Of a DNA stretch of 5,854 nucleotides, positions 1-4,579 are shown piece by piece. Below the pieces are notes generated by a model, which ran no database searches, was not told where the DNA came from, and saw only the letters and a list, made by a program, of their open reading frames with translations. Every line of letters begins with the position of its first letter. Within the stretch, counting starts at the first letter, position 1. The DNA is from Actinomycetota bacterium (GTDB lineage Bacteria > Actinomycetota > Thermoleophilia > Gaiellales > Gaiellaceae): contig VAXK01000258.1 in the NCBI GenBank assembly GCA_005885565.1, positions 1 through 5,854 of the forward strand. The letters are read 5' to 3'. A program made the position numbers and the translations under genes.

Positions 1-125
1 AAGAGCAGGGCTATCCGTTCGGCGCCGAGCTCCCCGTGGTCGCGCAGGACGGGGAGGGGGACACGGAGCTCGCGCCCGCGGTCCAGCACGCGCCGGGCGA
101 GCTCGTCGTCCCCGACGACTACGGC
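1..125. other. Unassigned 5' edge, open in all three forward frames
   Basis: There is no forward stop codon in any frame from base 1 to beyond 240, so no upstream gene visibly ends before ribH. The frame that continues into the ribH N-terminus (codons starting at 3, 6, 9 and so on) has G or C in nearly every third position and contains GELVVPDDYG just before the ribH start, so it could be the C-terminus of a fused or frameshifted upstream gene. I do not recognise the protein. The codon-aligned reverse frame is also open and gives plausible residues (for example DELARRVLDRGREL), but its third positions are slightly less GC-rich. Orientation and identity are unresolved. Confidence 0.3.
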
Positions 126-564
126 GTGCTCGAGGGCTCGCCGAACGGCAGCCGCCGAGGCGTCGCGGTCGTCGTCGCCCGCTTCAACGGCGACGTCGAG
201 CTCGCCCGGCGCGTTCGAGCTGCCGCTTGCGGCGATGGCCTTCGCGAAGACCCGCCGCTACGGCTGCGTCGTCGCCCTCGGCTGCGTGATCCGCGGCGAG
301 ACGCCGCACTTCGACTACGTCGCCGGCGAGGCGGCGAGCGGCCTCCAGCTGGCCGCGCTCGAGACGGGCGTCCCGGTCTCCTTCGGCGTTTTGACGTGCG
401 ACACGCCCGAGCAGGCCGAGGCCCGTGTGGACAAGGGCGCGGAAGCCGTCCGCACCGCGCTCGAGATGGCCGACCTCTTCGCGCAGCTCCGCACCCGCAC
501 CGCGCTCGAGATGGCCGACCTCTTCGCGCAGCTCCGCACGTCGGTCGCAGCCGCGGCCAAATAG
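126..564 (+). pseudogene. ribH: Lumazine synthase (RibH), disrupted by an internal deletion and frameshift
   Basis: 6,7-dimethyl-8-ribityllumazine synthase is the penultimate enzyme of riboflavin synthesis, acting in the cytoplasm as an oligomer. The N-terminus is read from GTG 126 as LEGSPNG followed by GVAVVVARFNG, the family's first substrate-binding motif. At about 189-205 the reading changes frame. From about 205 a second frame gives PGAFELPLAA, then VVALGCVIRGETPHFDYV with the catalytic histidine codon at 307-309, then GVLTCDTPEQAEAR and the C-terminal helix ALEMADLFAQLR, ending at TAG 562-564. Only 16 bases separate the Asn codon of RFN from the Pro codon of PGAFE. From family knowledge about 30 residues are expected, so roughly 74 bases are missing, which also explains the frame change. 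The C-terminal helix is lengthened by a 45-bp duplication. GTG 126 is chosen because LEGS is a typical RibH N-terminus; no ribosome binding site is visible. It is either a true pseudogene or an assembly error; the family assignment is firm. Confidence 0.85.
450..539 (+). repeat. Perfect 45-bp tandem duplication in the ribH 3' end
   Basis: Bases 450-494 and 495-539 are identical. The unit is 15 codons long, so the frame is kept, and each copy encodes the RibH C-terminal helix sequence TALEMADLFAQLR. Most RibH proteins have this segment once, close to their end. The lack of any mismatch between copies suggests a very recent event or an assembly artefact. Confidence 0.93.
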
Positions 565-570
565 GGTCGC

Positions 571-576
571 TACACT
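571..576 (+). promoter_or_regulatory. Possible -10 hexamer for rpmB
   Basis: TACACT lies 9 nt before the rpmB ATG, between the ribH stop and rpmB. This fits the TAnnnT pattern and would place the transcript start almost at the ATG, making a leaderless mRNA. No Shine-Dalgarno site is present before rpmB, which agrees. No convincing -35 element is seen, so the call rests on a short motif and its position. Confidence 0.35.
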
Positions 577-585
577 GCCGCGGCC

Positions 586-777
586 ATGTCCAAGGTCTGC
601 GCGGTCTGCGGGAAGAAGCCCTCGTTCGGGCACAATCGAAGCCACTCGATGGTGGCGACGAAGCGCCGGTTCGAGCCGAACCTCCAGCGCGTCCGCGTCC
701 TCCTCGGCGGCAAGGCGCAGCGCGCATACGTCTGCACCCGCTGCCTCAAGGGCGGCAAGGTCGCCAAAGCGCTGTAG
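586..777 (+). CDS. rpmB: 50S ribosomal protein L28 (zinc-ribbon type)
   Basis: This 63-residue protein of the large ribosomal subunit has the normal length for bacterial L28. It opens MSKVCAVCGKKPSFGHNRSH and continues through the conserved KRRFEPNLQRVRV segment (residues 26-38). Cys5 and Cys8 pair with Cys50 and Cys53 (CTRC), giving the four-cysteine zinc-binding form; some bacteria lack these cysteines. It ends KGGKVAKAL. The ATG is the only sensible start, as the sequence before it is the 21-nt gap after ribH. The next gene is an Asp23/YloU homologue, matching the rpmB-yloU neighbourhood of B. subtilis. Basic composition is as expected for an rRNA-binding protein. Identification is close to certain. 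Confidence 0.97.
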   Translation: MSKVCAVCGKKPSFGHNRSHSMVATKRRFEPNLQRVRVLLGGKAQRAYVCTRCLKGGKVAKAL

Positions 778-812
778 CAACCGGGCGTCGAGCCAATCGG
801 TCTAACCCGGGC

Positions 813-1166
813 GTGGAGGCGAGCCACGCCGTTTCGTCGTCGCTCGGGCGCATTGCGATCTCGAGCGACGCCATCGCGCAGATCGTCGGCCACACCGCGC
901 CGGAGTGCTACGGCGTCGTCGGAATGGCGGCCAAGGGGCGCGTCGGCAGGCTCCTTCCCCTCGACCGGCTGAAGCAGGGGATCACCGTCGGCGGCGGGTC
1001 GGAGGGCCTCCGCATCGACCTCTACGTCGTCGTCGAGTACGGGCTCAACCTCGCCGAGGTGGCGGCGGCCGTCCGCTCGCGGGTGGCGTACGAGGTCGAG
1101 CGCCTCACCGGCCTGACCGTCGCCTCGGTCGAGGTGCACATCCAAGACATGCGGGGGGCGAAGTGA
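813..1166 (+). CDS. yloU: Asp23/Gls24 family protein (YloU-like)
   Basis: This is a 117-residue protein of the Asp23/Gls24 (DUF322) family, small cytoplasmic proteins of poorly known biochemistry; some members are stress- or envelope-associated. The family pattern is clear: LGRIAISSDAIAQIVG near the N-terminus, then ECYGVVGMAAKG, the hydrophobic strand RIDLYVVVEYGLNLAEVA, and a C-terminal VASVEVHIQDMRG. No signal peptide or membrane segment is seen. GTG 813 is the only start giving a normal-length N-terminus; the reading frame stays open upstream through rpmB, which is a chance overlap. The gene follows rpmB by 35 nt, and its TGA overlaps the yloV GTG by 4 bp, so translation is probably coupled. 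The placement between rpmB and yloV is the same as in B. subtilis, which supports the YloU assignment. Confidence 0.9.
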   Translation: MEASHAVSSSLGRIAISSDAIAQIVGHTAPECYGVVGMAAKGRVGRLLPLDRLKQGITVGGGSEGLRIDLYVVVEYGLNLAEVAAAVRSRVAYEVERLTGLTVASVEVHIQDMRGAK

Positions 1167-2740
1167 GCGACCTGGAGCAGGCCCGGGCGCTCGCGCACGG
1201 CGCGCTCGCGAGCCTGGAGCGAAGCCGGCAGCGGATCGACGACCTCAACGTCTACCCGGTGCCCGACGGGGACACGGGCACGAACCTCGCGCTCACGGCC
1301 CGCGCCGTCGTCGAGGCGCTCGAGACGACACGCGCCGAGGACCGCGCCGCCCTCGTCCGCGAGGTGAGCCGCGCGGCGCTCATGGGCGCCCGCGGCAACT
1401 CCGGCGTCATCCTGTCGCAGATCGTGCGCGGCGCCGCGGAGGCGCTCGGCAACGCCGAGGAGGTCGACGCCGCGACGATCGCACAGGCCCTGCGCGCGGC
1501 GAGCGACGCCGCCTACCGAGCCGTTCGGCGGCCTGTCGAAGGGACGATGCTCACGGTCGTCCGCGCGCTCGCCGAGGAGGCCGAGGCGCGCGTCTCCGCG
1601 GCGCCTCCGGTCCCCGAGCTCCTCACCGCGCTCGTCAGCCACGGCGAGGAGGCGGTCGCGCGCACCCAGGAGCAGCTCGACGTCCTGCGCGAGGCCGGTG
1701 TCGTCGACGCGGGCGGCGCGGGGCTCCTCGAGATCGTGCGCGGAATCGCCGCCGCCGTGAGCGGCGAGGAGCTGCCCGAGGCGCCGCCCTCCGCGGGGTT
1801 CGCGGTCGAGGCGATCCACCAGGAGCTCTCGCGCTACCGCTACTGCACCGTCTTCGTCCTCGAGGGCGACGAGCTCGACGCGACGGCGCTCGAGGCCGAG
1901 CTCGAGCCGCTCGGCGACTCGCTCCTCGTCGTCGGCGACCGGAGTGCGCTCAAGGTGCACGTCCACACCGACGACCCGGGCGCGGCGCTCAGCGCGGGCG
2001 CGGCGCGGGGCGTCCTCGAGGGAATCGAGATCGCGAACATGCACCGCCAGACCGAGCAGCGCGAGGAGCGTCTGCTCCACGCGGCGGAGAACGCCACCGA
2101 CGTCGTCGCCGTCGTCGCCGGCGCCGGGAATCGCACGATCTTCGAGAGCCTGGGCGCGGCGCGCGTCGTCGAGGGCGGGCAGAGCATGAACCCCTCGACG
2201 GCCGAGCTCGTCGCGGCCGTGGAGGCGCTCGCCGCGCCGGAGGCGATCCTGCTGCCGAACAACTCGAACGTGATCCTGGCCGCCGAGCAGGCGGCACGCG
2301 CGGCCGAGAAGCCGGTCGAGGTCGTCCCGACCGACTCCATCCCCGCCGGCATCGCGGCGATGGTCGTCTTCGACGGGGCCCGGCCCGCCGCCGAGAACGC
2401 GGCGGCAATGCGGGAGGCAATCGAGGCCGTCGCGACCGGCGAGGTGACGATCGCCTCGCGCGACGCGGTCCTGAACGGCCTCGCCGTGCGGAAGGGGAAC
2501 TACTTCGGCCTCGCGGGCGGCGATCCGGTGGCCGAGGGCCGGAGCTTCGAGGAGGTGGCGCGCGCGGTCGTCGAGAGGCTCCTCGCGGAGCCGCGGGAGG
2601 TGCTGACCCTCCTGCGCGGCGCCGACGCGCCCGAGCTCGGCCCGCTCGTCGCCGAGCTCGCCGCGCAGCACCCGGAGCTCGAGGTCGACGTCCAGGACGG
2701 CGGCCAGCCGCACTATCCGCTGCTCGTCTCGGCGGAATAG
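1163..2740 (+). CDS. yloV: YloV/FakA-type fatty acid kinase, ATP-binding DhaL-domain protein
   Basis: This 525-residue protein belongs to the YloV/FakA family. FakA uses ATP to phosphorylate a fatty acid held by a DegV-type FakB protein, making acyl-phosphate for phospholipid synthesis. The N-terminal DhaL domain (about residues 1-200) has the Mg-ATP motif NVYPVPDGDTGTN at 29-41, GARGNSGVILSQ with GNSG at 78-81, and VVDAGGAGLLEIVRG near its end. The middle domain has YRYCTVFVLEG and the conserved KVHVHTDDPG, with His266 and His268. The C-terminal domain has GGQSMNPST, LLPNNSNVILAA and VPTDSIPAGIAAM, all typical of YloV. Length is close to the usual 550. GTG 1163 is chosen because it overlaps the yloU stop as GTGA, follows a G-rich stretch at 1152-1157 and gives a normal N-terminus. 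The frame stays open further upstream, but that segment is arginine- and proline-rich shadow sequence. A DegV gene lies one gene downstream. Confidence 0.95.
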   Translation: MSDLEQARALAHGALASLERSRQRIDDLNVYPVPDGDTGTNLALTARAVVEALETTRAEDRAALVREVSRAALMGARGNSGVILSQIVRGAAEALGNAEEVDAATIAQALRAASDAAYRAVRRPVEGTMLTVVRALAEEAEARVSAAPPVPELLTALVSHGEEAVARTQEQLDVLREAGVVDAGGAGLLEIVRGIAAAVSGEELPEAPPSAGFAVEAIHQELSRYRYCTVFVLEGDELDATALEAELEPLGDSLLVVGDRSALKVHVHTDDPGAALSAGAARGVLEGIEIANMHRQTEQREERLLHAAENATDVVAVVAGAGNRTIFESLGAARVVEGGQSMNPSTAELVAAVEALAAPEAILLPNNSNVILAAEQAARAAEKPVEVVPTDSIPAGIAAMVVFDGARPAAENAAAMREAIEAVATGEVTIASRDAVLNGLAVRKGNYFGLAGGDPVAEGRSFEEVARAVVERLLAEPREVLTLLRGADAPELGPLVAELAAQHPELEVDVQDGGQPHYPLLVSAE

Positions 2741-2743
2741 GCT
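2738..2743 (+). promoter_or_regulatory. Possible -10 hexamer for the receiver gene
   Basis: TAGGCT overlaps the yloV stop codon and lies 7 nt before the TTG start of the receiver gene. It fits TAnnnT and sits much as the element before rpmB does. No Shine-Dalgarno site occurs in the 10-nt gap, so a leaderless transcript is possible. No -35 element is evident. The yloV stop codon supplies half of the motif, so chance is a real alternative. Confidence 0.25.
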
Positions 2744-2750
2744 TACCCCC

Positions 2751-3134
2751 TTGGCGGCGCCGATCCGCATCCTCCTCGTGGAGGACAACGAGGTCTTCCG
2801 CGAGGCGCTCGAGCTGCTGCTCGGGCTCCGGTCGGACCTCCAGGTCGTCGCGTCGGTCGGCGACGGGACCGAGGCGGTGCCGGCCTGCCTCGAGCACGAT
2901 CCGGACGTCGTGGTGATGGACTTCCGCCTGCCGGGGATCGACGGCGTCCAGGCGACGGCGGCCGTTCGCGAGGCGTGTCCGGAAGCGACGGTCGTCTGCC
3001 TCACGGCGTCGGCGAGCGGGCGCGAGGTCGAGGCGCTCTACGAGGCGGGCGCCGTCGCGTGCCTGCGCAAGGACCAGGAGCTCGAGGAGATCGTCGCCGC
3101 GATCCAGCGCGCGGCCGGCCGGCTCGCCGCGTGA
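2751..3134 (+). CDS. Stand-alone response-regulator receiver domain
   Basis: This 127-residue protein is a complete CheY-like receiver domain with no output domain. It begins MAAPIRILLVEDNEVFREAL. Acidic pocket residues are Glu11 and Asp12, the phospho-acceptor is Asp57 in VVVMDFRLPGIDG, the switch threonine is Thr85 in CLTAS, and the conserved lysine is Lys107 in CLRKD. The usual Tyr or Phe three residues before that lysine is Cys104 here. The sequence most resembles the receivers of NarL/LuxR-type regulators, but the protein stops about where their linker would begin. The start is TTG 2751, 10 nt after the yloV stop; no in-frame ATG or GTG gives a full first strand. The stop is 4 nt before the degV GTG. 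No histidine kinase is in the window. It may act by protein-protein contact, perhaps on its lipid-metabolism neighbours, but that is inference from position only. Confidence 0.9.
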   Translation: MAAPIRILLVEDNEVFREALELLLGLRSDLQVVASVGDGTEAVPACLEHDPDVVVMDFRLPGIDGVQATAAVREACPEATVVCLTASASGREVEALYEAGAVACLRKDQELEEIVAAIQRAAGRLAA

Positions 3135-3138
3135 GCGC

Positions 3139-4011
3139 GTGCAGCTGACGGCCGCGAACACGGCTGTCGTCGTCGACTCGACGGCCGACTTTCCCGAGGC
3201 GCCGGAGCGCTTCCCGAACTGGCGCGTCGTCCCCCTGTACGTCCGCTTCGGCGACGAGAGCTACCGCGACTACGTCGAGCTCGGGCCGGAGGAGTTCTAC
3301 GCGCGCCTGCGCACCGCGACCGAGCTCCCGACGACGTCGCAGCCGACGCCCCAGGACTTCCTCTCGGCCTACGAGGAGCTCGGCGGCTTCGAGCGCATCT
3401 ACTCGCTCCACATCGCGAGCCGGCTCTCGGGCACCTTCGGGAGCGCGCGCCTCGCCGCGGAGGAGATCGGCGGCGGCCGCGTGCGGATGGTCGACACCGA
3501 GACGGCCTCGGCGGCGATCACGATGCTCGGGCTCGCGATCCAGCGCCGGCTCGAGGTGGGCACGACGGACGACGAGCTCGACAAGCTGATCGACCGCTAC
3601 AAGCAAGAGCACGGCCTCCTCTTCACCGTCGACACGCTCGAGTTCCTCGCCCGCGGCGGTCGCATCGGACGGGCGCGGGCGATGGCGGGCCAGCTCCTGA
3701 ACATCAAGCCGATCCTCACCATCACCGAGGGCGAGGTCGTGCCCGTCAAGCGCGTGCGCGGGAACCGCAAGGCGATGCAGGAGTTCGTGCGCGACTTCAC
3801 CGGGGCGACGACCGACGGTCCCGACCTCAAGGTCGGGATCGCGCACGCCGACGCGCCGGAGCGGGCGGAGGCGCTGCGGAAGATGGTGCGCGCGGAGCGG
3901 CCGCAGGCGGAGATCGAGGTCGTGACGACCCTCGGCGCCGTCGTCGGCACGCACGCCGGGCCCGGCACGGTCGGGTTCTTCTGGTTCCTCGACGACGCGG
4001 GCGACCGATGA
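3139..4011 (+). CDS. degV: DegV family fatty-acid-binding protein (FakB-type)
   Basis: This 290-residue protein is full length for the DegV family. Family members bind a long-chain fatty acid, and FakB members present it to FakA for phosphorylation. Visible motifs are VVVDSTADFP at 10-19, PTTSQPTPQDF at 64-74, HIASRLSGTFGSAR at 91-104, VDTETAS at 118-124, LEFLARGGRIGRA at 168-180, NIKPIL at 188-193, and the C-terminal GAVVGTHAGPGTVGF at 266-280 with His272. No signal peptide is seen. GTG 3139 gives the first strand directly and lies 4 nt after the receiver-gene stop, with no Shine-Dalgarno site, so translational coupling is likely. With yloV one gene upstream, the window encodes both halves of a fatty acid kinase. 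Which fatty acid it prefers cannot be read from the sequence. Confidence 0.95.
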   Translation: MQLTAANTAVVVDSTADFPEAPERFPNWRVVPLYVRFGDESYRDYVELGPEEFYARLRTATELPTTSQPTPQDFLSAYEELGGFERIYSLHIASRLSGTFGSARLAAEEIGGGRVRMVDTETASAAITMLGLAIQRRLEVGTTDDELDKLIDRYKQEHGLLFTVDTLEFLARGGRIGRARAMAGQLLNIKPILTITEGEVVPVKRVRGNRKAMQEFVRDFTGATTDGPDLKVGIAHADAPERAEALRKMVRAERPQAEIEVVTTLGAVVGTHAGPGTVGFFWFLDDAGDR

Positions 4012-4056
4012 GTTTCGATGCGACCGACGGTCTGAGCTGATGTTCCGACCATCGAG

Positions 4057-4063
4057 AAGGAGG
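4057..4063 (+). promoter_or_regulatory. Strong Shine-Dalgarno site for the VOC gene
   Basis: AAGGAGG ends 4 nt before the ATG at 4068. It is the only near-perfect anti-16S match ahead of a gene in this window; the neighbours have GTG or TTG starts with weak or no sites. It fixes the VOC gene start. Confidence 0.85.
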
Positions 4064-4067
4064 CGAC

Positions 4068-4460
4068 ATGCCCGCCAAGCTGCACATCACCGAGGTCGGC
4101 CGCGTGGCCGTTCCGGCCGCCGACCAGGATCGCGCGCTCGAGTTCTACGTCGGCACGCTCGGCTTCGAGGTGCGCTCAGACGAGACCTTCGCAGACGGGA
4201 AGATGCGGTGGATCGAGGTCGCTCCCGCCGGCGCCGTGACGGCGATCGCGCTCACTCCGCCGATGGACGGCGGCCCGACGGCCGTCGACACCGGCATCAT
4301 CATCTCGACCGGCGACATCGAAGCCGACCACGCGGCGCTGAAAGCCGCAGGTGTCGACGTCGATCCGGAGATCGCGCGCTGGGGCAGCCCGGTTCCGCCC
4401 ATGTTCAGGCTTCGCGACCCAGCAGGGAACTCGCTGACGATCGTCGAGCCGATCGAGTAG
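4068..4460 (+). CDS. VOC superfamily (glyoxalase/bleomycin resistance fold) protein
   Basis: This 130-residue, single-module vicinal-oxygen-chelate protein has the normal length for small VOC proteins. It shows the first beta-alpha-beta unit VGRVAVPAADQDRALEFYVGTLGFEV (about residues 10-35), then RWIEVAPAG around Glu50, GIIISTGDIEADHAALKAAGV (76-95), and the closing FRLRDPAGNSLTIVEPIE with Glu127. The histidine often found at the start of the first module is replaced near Gly11-Arg12, so the usual metal site may be incomplete. The substrate cannot be named; relatives include glyoxalases, antibiotic-binding proteins and many uncharacterised enzymes. It starts at ATG 4068 behind a strong Shine-Dalgarno site, 56 nt after degV. 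Codons such as GCA, TCA, ACT and GGT appear more often than in the neighbours. It separates degV from recG, suggesting a later insertion. Confidence 0.92.
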   Translation: MPAKLHITEVGRVAVPAADQDRALEFYVGTLGFEVRSDETFADGKMRWIEVAPAGAVTAIALTPPMDGGPTAVDTGIIISTGDIEADHAALKAAGVDVDPEIARWGSPVPPMFRLRDPAGNSLTIVEPIE

Positions 4461-4469
4461 CTCGGCTTT
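4446..4469 (+). terminator. Weak intrinsic terminator candidate after the VOC gene
   Basis: GAGCCGA at 4446-4452 can pair with TCGGCTT at 4462-4468 (six Watson-Crick pairs plus one G-U) around a 9-nt loop holding the stop codon. Only three T residues follow the core stem, so it is a poor terminator at best. A possible promoter for recG lies 30 nt further on, which makes a boundary here sensible. Confidence 0.25.
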
Positions 4470-4499
4470 CGGCACGTCCGCTGCGTCCAAGCCGGTTCC

Positions 4500-4505
4500 T
4501 ATACT
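4500..4505 (+). promoter_or_regulatory. Possible -10 hexamer upstream of recG
   Basis: TATACT matches the -10 consensus TATAAT at five of six positions and is notable in such GC-rich DNA. It lies in the gap between the VOC stop and recG. No good -35 element is seen about 17 nt upstream. If used, it would give a leader of roughly 68 nt before GTG 4580, including one inverted repeat, or an almost leaderless transcript if translation began at CTG 4515. Confidence 0.45.
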
Positions 4506-4545
4506 CGATCACGTCTGGGCGTAGCCGCGACACCGATTGGCCGCC

Positions 4546-4570
4546 GGGTCGGGTTTGCCGGCGCCGACCC
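4546..4570 (+). repeat. Perfect inverted repeat in the recG leader
   Basis: GGGTCGG at 4546-4552 is the exact reverse complement of CCGACCC at 4564-4570, with an 11-nt loop. It lies between the possible -10 and GTG 4580 and could fold in the mRNA. No T-run follows, so it is not a standard terminator. Confidence 0.5.
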
Positions 4571-4579
4571 GCCTGGGTC

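Noticed and set aside
781..818. Short direct repeat of a CCGGGCGT-GAG pattern (781-792 and 807-818) and a TCTAAC hexamer at 801 before the Asp23-family gene
   Set aside because: The repeat is 12 bases with one mismatch in GC-rich DNA, and the hexamer does not fit TAnnnT well; both are likely chance.
36..1166. A single 376-residue forward reading frame spanning the ribH start, rpmB and the Asp23-family gene
   Set aside because: Only its first part (the ribH N-terminus) and its last 117 codons (the Asp23 protein) look like protein. The middle is arginine- and proline-rich out-of-frame translation of ribH and rpmB.
1022..3004. A 660-residue reverse-strand reading frame opposite yloV and the receiver gene
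   Set aside because: It lies antisense to two clearly recognised genes and is rich in Arg, Asp and Gly, as expected of the reverse strand of high-GC coding DNA. It has no recognisable domain.
4008..4040. A 10-codon ORF (MSFDATDGLS) whose ATG overlaps the degV stop codon
   Set aside because: The ATGA overlap is suggestive of coupling, but the peptide is tiny, has no ribosome binding site and no recognised family. It could be a remnant of an earlier downstream start, which cannot be shown here.
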